NCBI GenBank assembly: GCA_045612305.1
Contig: JAZKYU010000056.1
Span: 1-64,000, forward strand
Origin: HGM04593 sp045612305
Lineage (GTDB): Bacteria > Bacteroidota > Bacteroidia > Bacteroidales > Bacteroidaceae
DNA length: 64,000 nt
Direction of reading: 5' to 3'
Both the position numbers and the translations under genes were made by a program. Below, in pieces: positions 15,283 to 22,861 of the stretch (the first letter of the stretch is position 1; each line of letters begins with the position of its first letter). The notes under the pieces were generated by a model. The model was given only the letters and a program-made list of their open reading frames with translations. It ran no database searches and was not told the origin of the DNA.

Positions 15283-17493
15283 TTAACCTCTTTTTACCTG
15301 CTTCACACCCTTCACACCCTCAATCTTGTCGATAAGTTTGCGCAGTTTGGCGTTGTCGTCGATGAGGAGCGATAGCGTGCCCGAAAAGAGCGTGTCGTGC
15401 GACTCAATATTTATACCGCGCATAATAACACCTTTCTCTTGCGAAATTATAGAGGTTATATTGTTCACAATACCTATATCGTCGTGCCCCACGATGCGCA
15501 GGTTGACAGGGAAAAGAGCGCCCTTTTTGTCTATATCGCTCCAACGCGCTTCAATTATGCGGTAGGGGTAACGCTCGCGCAACTGTCGAGCATTGCTGCA
15601 ATCTTTGCGGTGTATAGATATTCCGCCGCTTATGGTTACAAAACCAAATATCTCGTCGCCAAAAACGGGGCTGCAACATTTTGCAAGTTTGTAGTCAACA
15701 CCTTTGAGGTTACGCTCTATCACAAGCACGTCGCCCGAGTGCCCACAATCCTTGTCGTTGCTGTAGGTGTAGCCGTCGGCGCTGTGAGTAGTTTCTCCGC
15801 CCTCGCTTTGCGGTGTGGTGAGGGCTTGGTACCTTTTCAAAACTTCGCTTATGTCCACGCCACCTTCTGCTGTGCATTGATAAAAGTCGGTGAGGCGCTT
15901 GAAACCCATCTTGCGTATGAGATGGTCCATCATACCCTCGTCATACTCAATCTTGTGGTTTTTAAATTTGCGTATGAGCATCTCGCGGGCAATATCGGCT
16001 TGGCGTGCCGTAATTTCTTTGAGTGCCTGGCGTATTTTTGCGCGGGCGCGGCCGGTTTTTGCTATTGAGAGCCAAGCTTGCTTGGGTGTTTGGCTGTTCG
16101 ATGTTATAATCTCCACCTGGTCGCCGTTGCAAAGGGTGTGTCGCAGGGGTACGTTGCGACCGTTTACAAGCGCTCCGGTGCAGCGGCAACCTAGCCCTGT
16201 GTGTATGCTGAAGGCAAAGTCGAGTATGGTGGCTCCCTTGGGCAGACGGTAGAGGTCGCCTTTAGGGGTGAAGATGAAAATTTCGTCTTTGTATAGCTCC
16301 ATCTTGAACTTACTCTCGTTCACCTCCTCTTCGCTCAAGTGTTCCAGTGTGTCGCGTATAGATGCAAGCAAGTTGTCGAGCCCTTTTTCGCTCTTTATGC
16401 CCTTGTAGCGCCAGTGTGCTGCAAGACCGTGTTCGGCTATGGTGTCCATGCGCTCGGTGCGTATCTGCACCTCAACCCAACGACCTTCGGGGCCCATAAC
16501 GGTGGTGTGCAACGACTCGTAACCGTTGCTTTTGGGTACCGACAGCCAGTCGCGCAAACGGTGGGGGTTGGGCGTGTACATATCGGCCACAATAGAATAA
16601 ACCTGCCAACACTCGCTTTTTTCGTTCTGCAGCTCGCTGTCTATAATTATTCTTATGGCAAAAAGGTCGTATATCTGCTCGAAGGGGCGCTGCTGTCGTT
16701 TCATCTTCTGCCATATAGAGTTTATGGACTTTGTGCGCCCTTTTATGCGGAATTTAAGGTGGGGTAGTGCCTTTAGCTTTTTTTCTATAGGCTTTATGAA
16801 CGAGGCTATGTAGTCCTCGCGCGATGCGGCGGTCTCCTCTACCTTGCGGCTAAGCTCGGCATAAACCTCGCTCTCGGTATATCGCATCGCAAGGTCTTCC
16901 ATCTCCGATTTTAGCTTGTAGAAACCAAGCTTGTGGGCAAGCGGTATGTAAAGTTTCGAAGCCTCGGCCACAACTTGTGCGCGTGCCTCCTTATCTTCGC
17001 ATTTGGCCAAGCGGCGGAGCACCACCAGGCGTGCGGCTATAATAATGAGTATTATGCGCATATCGTTGGTGAACGACAGCAACAGGTTGCGGAAGTTCTC
17101 GCTCTCTATGGTGGGGCTTTTTGCATAAAGAGCATTTATTTGTGTGAGGTTGGTGAGTATGTTTGTAACAGCCTCGCCAAAGTGGCTTTTTATCTTTTCG
17201 ATATTTGTTACCCCCTGCTGCACACAGCGGTTAAGCAGTATGCTTATGATAATCTCGCGGTGGTGCCCAATCTCTTGCCCCACAAGCACTGCTGTCTGCA
17301 TATCTATAATCACAGGGTGGAGCCCGAAAGTATCGCGCCCCATCTTGCCCTCGGCAAGAGCTTTCCCTATCTCCTCCTTTATAAAGCGATAGTCGGTAGA
17401 GTGTAGCCCCCCGTCGATGTTTTTTCTCAACACGGCGTTGTGTGCAAGTATCTCTTCTCTCTCCTCGGCTGTGAATATGCTTTCTCTCTCCAT
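15283..17493 (-). CDS. relA: RelA-type (p)ppGpp synthetase with degenerate hydrolase domain
   Basis: This long RelA/SpoT homologue makes the alarmone (p)ppGpp. The ATG at 17493 (736 residues) is preferred to a GTG at 17556, which would sit only about a dozen bases from the promoter box. The N-terminal HD domain is recognisable (LHPVIIDMQTAVLVGQE) but where active hydrolases have HDxxEDT it reads LNRCVQQG, and the later DRLHNMRTL block reads ARLVVLRRL. The synthetase domain is intact (RLRDWLSVPKSNGYESLHTTV, WVEVQIRT, AEHGLAAHWRYK). A TGS domain (DEIFIFTPKGDLYRLPKGAT), a zinc-finger or helical region and a C-terminal ACT domain follow. It is therefore predicted to synthesise only. Confidence 0.9.
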   Translation of the reverse strand: MERESIFTAEEREEILAHNAVLRKNIDGGLHSTDYRFIKEEIGKALAEGKMGRDTFGLHPVIIDMQTAVLVGQEIGHHREIIISILLNRCVQQGVTNIEKIKSHFGEAVTNILTNLTQINALYAKSPTIESENFRNLLLSFTNDMRIILIIIAARLVVLRRLAKCEDKEARAQVVAEASKLYIPLAHKLGFYKLKSEMEDLAMRYTESEVYAELSRKVEETAASREDYIASFIKPIEKKLKALPHLKFRIKGRTKSINSIWQKMKRQQRPFEQIYDLFAIRIIIDSELQNEKSECWQVYSIVADMYTPNPHRLRDWLSVPKSNGYESLHTTVMGPEGRWVEVQIRTERMDTIAEHGLAAHWRYKGIKSEKGLDNLLASIRDTLEHLSEEEVNESKFKMELYKDEIFIFTPKGDLYRLPKGATILDFAFSIHTGLGCRCTGALVNGRNVPLRHTLCNGDQVEIITSNSQTPKQAWLSIAKTGRARAKIRQALKEITARQADIAREMLIRKFKNHKIEYDEGMMDHLIRKMGFKRLTDFYQCTAEGGVDISEVLKRYQALTTPQSEGGETTHSADGYTYSNDKDCGHSGDVLVIERNLKGVDYKLAKCCSPVFGDEIFGFVTISGGISIHRKDCSNARQLRERYPYRIIEARWSDIDKKGALFPVNLRIVGHDDIGIVNNITSIISQEKGVIMRGINIESHDTLFSGTLSLLIDDNAKLRKLIDKIEGVKGVKQVKRG

Positions 17494-17568
17494 GGGCAAA
17501 CAAATTTCTTGTAGTAAATGTCTGTAATTTGTGAATATTGACCGCGTTTTTGCCACTATTCAAATGCG

Positions 17569-17576
17569 AAGATAGT
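17569..17576 (-). promoter_or_regulatory. -7 promoter box for relA
   Basis: TATCTTCG on the minus strand in the 180-base divergent spacer, 76 bases before the preferred relA ATG at 17493. Confidence 0.5.
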
Positions 17577-17627
17577 TTTTCATTTTTAAAAAAATGCACT
17601 TTTTCGAGATTTATAGGAATTTATTTA

Positions 17628-17635
17628 TACATTTG
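17628..17635 (+). promoter_or_regulatory. -7 promoter box for the DUF4301 gene
   Basis: TACATTTG fits TAnnTTTG and lies 39 bases before the ATG; no clear TTG is seen at the usual upstream distance. Confidence 0.5.
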
Positions 17636-17673
17636 CGATATTAGATATATAGCAAATTCTTAAAAACACAGCT

Positions 17674-19188
17674 ATGATAAGTAAAGCAGACCAAACCTTG
17701 TTAGCGAAAAAAGGTATTTCGGCACAGCAGGTTGCCGAGCAGTTGCAAACATTTAAAACAGGTTTCCCTTTTCTGCCCATCGAGGCTGCAGCCACGATAG
17801 AGAAGGGTATTTTGTCGCCCTCGCAGCCCGAGATTGATGGTTATCTTGCTGCGTGGGACAAGTATTGTGCCGCGGGCAAAAAGATACTCAAATTTGTTCC
17901 TGCATCGGGCGCGGCAAGCCGTATGTTCAAGGATCTTTTCTCTTTCCTTAGCGCCGAGTACGACCAACCCACAACCGATTTTGAGAAAAACTTTTTTGCC
18001 AACATCGACAAGTTTGCTTTCTTTGCCGACCTCGATGCAGCTTGTCGCAAAAACAAGAACGCCGGTATAAAAGAGCTCATCGACGCCGGCAAGTACAAAG
18101 ACGTAGTGTTTAATTTGCTCGACTTTACAGGTATGAACTACGGCTCTCTGCCCAAAGGCCTGCTCAAGTTCCACAACTACGACAACGCGCCTCGCACCGC
18201 AGCTGAGGAGCATTTTGTAGAGGGTGCGCTCTACGCAGCAACCGACGGCAAGGTACAGCTTCACTTTACCGTGTCGCCAAACCACAAAGCACTCTTCCAA
18301 GAACTTGTAGCCGAGCGTAAGGCCTACTATGAGGAACTCTTCGGTGTGACATACGACATCTGTTTCTCGGAGCAGAAGCAGAGCACCGACACCATCGCTG
18401 CCGATGCCGACAACCAGCCTTTCCGCGAGAACGGAGCTTTGGTCTTCCGTCCCGGTGGTCACGGCGCGCTCATCGAAAATCTCAACGACATCGACGCCGA
18501 TGTAATCTTTATTAAAAACATCGACAACGTGGTGCCCGACCGCTTGAAACCCGACACAGTGACATACAAAAAATTGCTTGCCGGTATCTTGGTCGAGAAA
18601 CAGAAAAAAGCTTTTGAATACATAGAGCTTATAGATAGCGGTAACTACACCCACGAGCAGGTGCTCGACATAGTACACTTTGTTCAGCAAGAACTTATGT
18701 GTCGCAATATGGACATAAAAGACCTCGAAGATTGCGAGCTCGTGCTCTACTTGCGCCAGAAACTCAACCGCCCCATGCGCGTGTGCGGTATGGTGAAAAA
18801 CGTTGGCGAGCCAGGTGGTGGCCCCTTCCTTGCCTACAACCCCGACGGCACCGTGTCGTTGCAAATTTTGGAAAGCTCACAAATTGATATGAACAACCCC
18901 GCTTCAAAGGCTATGTTCGAGAACGGCACACACTTTAACCCCGTGGACCTTGTTTGTGCGGTTAAGAGCTACAAGGGCGAAAAGTTCAATCTCCCCGAAT
19001 TTGTCGACAAAAACACAGGCTTCATCTCTCACAAGTCGAAGAATGGTCGTGAGCTAAAAGCTATGGAGCTTCCCGGTTTGTGGAACGGCGCTATGAGCGA
19101 CTGGAACACAATCTTTGTCGAGGTACCTCTTGTAACCTTCAACCCTGTGAAGACAGTAAACGACCTCTTGCGCGACGTGCATCAGTAA
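17674..19188 (+). CDS. DUF4301 family protein
   Basis: The 504-residue cytoplasmic protein matches the Bacteroidetes DUF4301 family. Visible blocks include KILKFVPASGAASRMFKDL (about 69-87), PKGLLKFH (about 161), EEHFVEGALYA, FRPGGHGALIENLNDIDADVIFIKNIDNV (about 262-290) and RVCGMVKNVGEPGGGPF (about 369-385). The SGAASRM loop and GGHGALIENL resemble nucleotide-sugar pyrophosphorylase elements (G-x-G-T-R-M and LGHG-like), so a nucleotidyltransferase fold is a reasonable inference, but no activity is established that I can name. It is monocistronic with a strong terminator and is divergent from relA. Confidence 0.82.
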   Translation: MISKADQTLLAKKGISAQQVAEQLQTFKTGFPFLPIEAAATIEKGILSPSQPEIDGYLAAWDKYCAAGKKILKFVPASGAASRMFKDLFSFLSAEYDQPTTDFEKNFFANIDKFAFFADLDAACRKNKNAGIKELIDAGKYKDVVFNLLDFTGMNYGSLPKGLLKFHNYDNAPRTAAEEHFVEGALYAATDGKVQLHFTVSPNHKALFQELVAERKAYYEELFGVTYDICFSEQKQSTDTIAADADNQPFRENGALVFRPGGHGALIENLNDIDADVIFIKNIDNVVPDRLKPDTVTYKKLLAGILVEKQKKAFEYIELIDSGNYTHEQVLDIVHFVQQELMCRNMDIKDLEDCELVLYLRQKLNRPMRVCGMVKNVGEPGGGPFLAYNPDGTVSLQILESSQIDMNNPASKAMFENGTHFNPVDLVCAVKSYKGEKFNLPEFVDKNTGFISHKSKNGRELKAMELPGLWNGAMSDWNTIFVEVPLVTFNPVKTVNDLLRDVHQ

Positions 19189-19209
19189 AAACTTTGTACA
19201 ACATACCCC

Positions 19210-19244
19210 GCGGCTGCACCTTTGCTGGTGCAGCCGCTTTTTTT
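19210..19244 (+). terminator. Terminator after the DUF4301 gene
   Basis: GCGGCTGCACC (19210-19220) pairs with GGTGCAGCCGC (19227-19237) and is followed by seven T residues. Confidence 0.94.
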
Positions 19245-19283
19245 ACTAATACAGCTCGTTGTTGTCCTTTTTTAAGGTTATTT

Positions 19284-19315
19284 TTGTTTTGTAGTAAAGA
19301 ATGTGCTTATATTTG
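19284..19315 (+). promoter_or_regulatory. Promoter of the AraC-family gene
   Basis: TTG (19284-19286), a 21-base spacer and TATATTTG (19308-19315) lie just upstream of the ATG at 19335, giving a very short leader. Confidence 0.65.
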
Positions 19316-19334
19316 TTTCAAAATCGAAACAACT

Positions 19335-20174
19335 ATGATAACAACAACCGATTATAACAGTGGCCGGGTAATTGTGGTAAACGACACCAACCACCTGCTT
19401 GGTACACCCATCCGTTGCAACCACCTTGCTTTTATTTTCCTCACCGACGGCGAGGCCAAAATAGAGATAAACTATATGGTCTACCACGCAAAAGCCCGCT
19501 CCTTGTTGGTGCTCTCGCCCCTCGATATCGTAACAATAAAAGAGCAGAGCCGCGACTACAACGCAAAAACACTTTTGCTCCCCGTCTCGCTTGGCAAAAC
19601 ACCATCCGACAGTATAAATTTCCAGCTTTACGAGAGGGTGAAGGCATACCCCGTGATACCTCTTTACATAAAAGAGCTTGAATTTGTGACAAAGATATAC
19701 GACTCGCTGTTTCTTGCCCACGAGATGTTCGACTACGATAGCTTCGAAACCTCTGCCTTGGGAGCAGTGAGGATGCTCCTGCAGCTCATAAATAATTACT
19801 TTAAAAAGTACGACGGCTTTGCCGGCAGCAAAAGTTTTGAGTCGCGCAAAAAGAGCCTCTTTCGCAAGTTTGTAAAGGAGCTTGTAACCACCCCAAACAA
19901 GTCGCGCGAGGTGCTTTTCTATGCCAACGAACTTGGCGTGAGTAGCGGCTATCTCAACGAGGTGTGTAACGAGGTGTCGTCTCACTCGGCAAAGGATATA
20001 ATAGACCTTGCTGTCTCATCCAGGCTCAAGTTCGAGCTATCCTACACCGACAAATCCATACAAGAGATTGCTGACGAGTACAACTTTCCTAGTCAAAGTT
20101 ACTTGAGTCGTTATTACAAGAGAATCACAGGCCTCTCGCCAAGCGAGTTTCGCAAGGAGAGGAAAGGGGAGTAG
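19335..20174 (+). CDS. AraC family transcriptional regulator
   Basis: The frame is open from 19080 through the terminator of the preceding gene, but the ATG at 19335, behind a good promoter, gives a normal 279-residue protein. The N-terminal half (residues 1-160) is a cupin-like sensor with FIFLTDGEAKIEINYMVYHAKARSLLVLSPLDIVTI. The C-terminal part holds the two helix-turn-helix motifs of the family: ANELGVSSGYLNEVCNEVSSHSAKDIID, then KSIQEIADEYNFPSQSYLSRYYKRITGLSPSEFRK. It is not adjacent to an obvious target operon in the same direction, and its ligand is unknown. Confidence 0.92.
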   Translation: MITTTDYNSGRVIVVNDTNHLLGTPIRCNHLAFIFLTDGEAKIEINYMVYHAKARSLLVLSPLDIVTIKEQSRDYNAKTLLLPVSLGKTPSDSINFQLYERVKAYPVIPLYIKELEFVTKIYDSLFLAHEMFDYDSFETSALGAVRMLLQLINNYFKKYDGFAGSKSFESRKKSLFRKFVKELVTTPNKSREVLFYANELGVSSGYLNEVCNEVSSHSAKDIIDLAVSSRLKFELSYTDKSIQEIADEYNFPSQSYLSRYYKRITGLSPSEFRKERKGE

Positions 20175-20194
20175 TGTGGGGTGCTCGGTGCAAT

Positions 20195-20710
20195 TTATTC
20201 TTTATACCACGATGCATACATAATGTAGTCGTTGGCTATGCGCTCCACAATATCTTTTTGTTGTTCGCGGCTCACCTCTTTTATCTTTTTTGCAGGCACG
20301 CCAGCATATATCCACCCTCCTTCGACACGCATACCCGATGTTACAAGGGCGTTGGCTGCAACGATGGCTCCGCTTTCCACCACGGCGCCATCGAGCACGG
20401 TAGCTCCCATACCTATGAGACAGTTATCCTCTATGGTGGCACCGTGTATGGTTGCGTTGTGCCCTATAGACACATTGTTTCCTATGGTTGTGGTGGAGCG
20501 TTTGTAGAGTGTGTGCACCACGGCTCCGTCTTGTATGTTCACGTTGTTACCTATGGTTATGGTGTTTACATCGCCGCGCAGCACAGTGCCGTACCATATG
20601 GAGCAGTTGTCTCCCATTGTTACATCGCCTATTATGGCTGCAGTTTCGGCAAGGAAACAGTTATCGCCCATCTTGGGGGTTATGTTATTTAGTGTTTTTA
20701 TTATTGCCAT
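20195..20710 (-). CDS. Gamma-class carbonic anhydrase-like hexapeptide protein
   Basis: The 171-residue protein is a left-handed beta helix of hexapeptide repeats (IGDVTMGDNCSIWYGTVLRGDVNTITIGNNVNIQDGAVV and onward) with the closing AGVPAKKIKEV. Three histidines in the positions that bind zinc in gamma carbonic anhydrases are present, in VVHT and in IGHNATIHG. The YrdA/PaaY group is closest. It may hydrate CO2 or act as an acyl-carrier-like enzyme; activity is not proven for many members. The gene lies 19 bases downstream of the GNAT gene, so the two are probably co-transcribed. Confidence 0.88.
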   Translation of the reverse strand: MAIIKTLNNITPKMGDNCFLAETAAIIGDVTMGDNCSIWYGTVLRGDVNTITIGNNVNIQDGAVVHTLYKRSTTTIGNNVSIGHNATIHGATIEDNCLIGMGATVLDGAVVESGAIVAANALVTSGMRVEGGWIYAGVPAKKIKEVSREQQKDIVERIANDYIMYASWYKE

Positions 20711-20729
20711 ATTCTTTACTCTTTTTGTT

Positions 20730-21257
20730 TTATAGGTTGTATATGTTTTTGTATATAACTTGCTTTGCTGTTTCGTAGTTTGCTGTGTCGGCAGCCCAAC
20801 CGTAGAACATAAGCAGCATAGGCACGGTGTTGCCGCCTTTGCGGTATGAGGGTTGTGTGTAGGGCGTGTTGCACAGCTCGAAACCGACGCGACGGTAAAA
20901 CCCTATGCGTCGTGCCGAAAGTTCGTCGCAGGGCTCTTCTACCTCCAGCACTAATTTGTGGGCATTCTCTTGCAACTGCTCTATGATGCGCTTGCCGTGC
21001 CCCTTACCTCGCAAGGCGGGTAGGGTGGCCAGGTGCTCCACATAACAAAACCCTCCTAAATCCCAAAAACTCACAAATCCCACGGGCTCTCCTTTGTGGC
21101 AGGCGAGCATAAGGTGAAAGTTCTTCTTGCAGGCAACATTGTTGTGTTGTTCGGCAAGGTCGCGGTATTCGTCTATGGGGAAGGTCTCGGTGAGCAACTT
21201 CTCGGTAAAGCGGTATCCGTTGCTTTGTGGGTTTGTTATGCGTGTGAGGGTTGTCAT
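20730..21257 (-). CDS. GNAT family N-acetyltransferase
   Basis: The 175-residue protein has the acetyl-CoA binding fold: FVSFWDLGGFCYVEHLATLPALRGKGHGKRIIEQL (about 60-95) with the R/Q-x-x-G-x-G/A loop as RGKGHG, then LEVEEPCDELSARRIGFYRRVGFE. The substrate is unknown. The upstream spacer to the AT-rich glycosyltransferase is 145 bases and AT-rich, with no clean promoter box, so the original promoter may be the orphan box at 22796. Confidence 0.88.
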   Translation of the reverse strand: MTTLTRITNPQSNGYRFTEKLLTETFPIDEYRDLAEQHNNVACKKNFHLMLACHKGEPVGFVSFWDLGGFCYVEHLATLPALRGKGHGKRIIEQLQENAHKLVLEVEEPCDELSARRIGFYRRVGFELCNTPYTQPSYRKGGNTVPMLLMFYGWAADTANYETAKQVIYKNIYNL

Positions 21258-21402
21258 TGGTAATCTTCTTAAAAGTTATATTGGATTTTATAGTTAAGAG
21301 ATCGTTGATAGACAAAACGCTTTCAAACTATAACCTTTTACACAACCTCTCTTTATCTTCTGCAAAAAATAGGCTGACGTTTGGAAATATAAGAGTTAAA
21401 TC

Positions 21403-22413
21403 TTATTCGTATAAATTTTTTCTTTTTTTATTATGAGAGAAAAGCTTGGTAAATCTTGCCAAACTATAATATAAAGGCACGCTAATTTGAAGTATTGCTA
21501 AACGTAAATATGCTTTGAAACCAATGTCGCATATCCGTACGGGCTGATACTGCTTTAAATTTTCTTTTATTTTTTCTAGATACAAAAGTGCTGCAGCTTT
21601 ATCATTTGATCTGCGTGCAATTTCTTTAGAGGCTTTAGTGGCAGCAATAACAACTCTAAATTTGTTCTCTTCTTTATTTATCTCGAAATTTAAAAAAGTT
21701 TGATTTTTAATATAATTATATCTTTCCTGTACGGCAAGGAAATATTGGTATTGTTTTTTAGGGTCAATATCATTAACAATACTAGAAACTCGTTGTCTAT
21801 AATGATATTTAGGAACCTGCGTGAATGCTATTTTGTTGCTCTTCATGAAATATTTAAAAACAACTGCAATATCCTCAAAATATATAGATTTTGGCATCGC
21901 TTCAATTACGTGACGGCGAAAAAGCTTATTACAAACGTAACTTTGTATCACTTTGTCTTCTAAAATTAAGTTCAAAGCTTCTTCTCTTGTGTAAACATTT
22001 GTTTCTCCACCTTTGCACGATGCTTTTTCTTTATTTTTATAACTCCAAAAAAGACCACATATTGAAATATCCGCATCATTTTGCATCATTGTCTGATACA
22101 ATATCTCATACATATCGGGCTCTATCCAATCATCGGCGTCAACATAACCAATTATGTCGGCTTCGGCTGTCGCAAAAGCTACATTTCTGCTGTCGGATAG
22201 ACCTGTGTTCGGCTTGTGAATAACCTTAATTCGATTATCTTGAACTGCAAATTCATCGCACAATTCACTAGAACCATCTGTGGATCCATCGTCTACTATT
22301 ATTAGTTCCCATTGCTGGAAAGTTTGTTTAATAATAGATGAAACGCATTGTGTCAGATATTTTTTGACATTGTACACAGGGAGAATGATGCTTATTAACG
22401 CTTTTTCTTTCAT
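21403..22413 (-). CDS. Family 2 glycosyltransferase, AT-rich
   Basis: The 336-residue protein has a typical GT-A fold: ISIILPVYNVKKYLTQCV at residues 7-24, WELIIVDDGSTDGS (about 35-48), then the NTGLSDSRN block and GYVDADDWIEPD with the DxD metal site (about 94-105). The remaining part is helical and basic, without membrane helices, ending in HNKKRKNLYE. It probably adds a sugar to a surface polysaccharide, but no other polysaccharide gene is nearby. The gene and both flanks are markedly AT-rich beside htpG and the GNAT gene, which suggests transfer. Confidence 0.88.
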   Translation of the reverse strand: MKEKALISIILPVYNVKKYLTQCVSSIIKQTFQQWELIIVDDGSTDGSSELCDEFAVQDNRIKVIHKPNTGLSDSRNVAFATAEADIIGYVDADDWIEPDMYEILYQTMMQNDADISICGLFWSYKNKEKASCKGGETNVYTREEALNLILEDKVIQSYVCNKLFRRHVIEAMPKSIYFEDIAVVFKYFMKSNKIAFTQVPKYHYRQRVSSIVNDIDPKKQYQYFLAVQERYNYIKNQTFLNFEINKEENKFRVVIAATKASKEIARRSNDKAAALLYLEKIKENLKQYQPVRICDIGFKAYLRLAILQISVPLYYSLARFTKLFSHNKKRKNLYE

Positions 22414-22740
22414 AATACTATTTTATATTGTGCTCTATTAAAATTGGATATGGTTCTTTGAAAATACTGAAATGTAGTTAATTGTAGAGATATTACAATG
22501 CACGGTGTGTACTTAGAGCATTATGCTTAAAAGTTCACAGGATAAAACCTGAATTTTAGTATGATAAAGAACTTTTAATCTTAATAGGTTATAATTTTGC
22601 TAATTATTTGCTAGTCTCTAGTTTTATAAGATATCGATTATTCAATAATTATTGGGACTTACTTGCAAAAATAACAAATAAATATAAAACAACAAATATA
22701 TCTTCTTTTTTGTGCTTTCGAAAAACTCCTGTGTTACGTT
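22414..22740. other. AT-rich non-coding spacer upstream of the glycosyltransferase
   Basis: No convincing reading frame or RNA gene is visible. Base composition matches the adjacent glycosyltransferase rather than htpG; ordinary composition returns at about 22741, where a small AACCG...CGGTT hairpin sits. Confidence 0.5.
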
Positions 22741-22795
22741 ACAACCGGCGCCTTTGCGGTTGGAGGGGGCATCTGTATATTTTTCTTCTGTGTTG

Positions 22796-22803
22796 CGAAG
22801 ATA
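22796..22803 (-). promoter_or_regulatory. Orphan promoter-like box far from any start
   Basis: TATCTTCG on the minus strand, identical to the boxes before relA and clpC, lies just behind the htpG terminator and 383 bases before the next minus-strand gene. Confidence 0.4.
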
Positions 22804-22804
22804 A

Positions 22805-22843
22805 GAAAAAAGAGCGACGAAGCTAACCCCGTCGCTCTTTTTT
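22805..22843 (-). terminator. Terminator of htpG
   Basis: AAAAAAGAGCGACG pairs with CGTCGCTCTTTTTT around an 8-9 base loop; on the minus strand the stem is followed by a T run. It could stop transcription from both sides. Confidence 0.9.
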
Positions 22844-22861
22844 CTGTTGTATGCTTTAAAA

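Noticed and set aside
17701..18864. A 387-codon frame on the minus strand inside the DUF4301 gene
   Set aside because: The plus-strand frame has family motifs, promoter and terminator; the antisense frame has none.
22414..22861. Possible tRNA or small RNA gene in the spacer beside htpG
   Set aside because: No cloverleaf or T-loop sequence could be found; only the htpG terminator and a small hairpin are supported.
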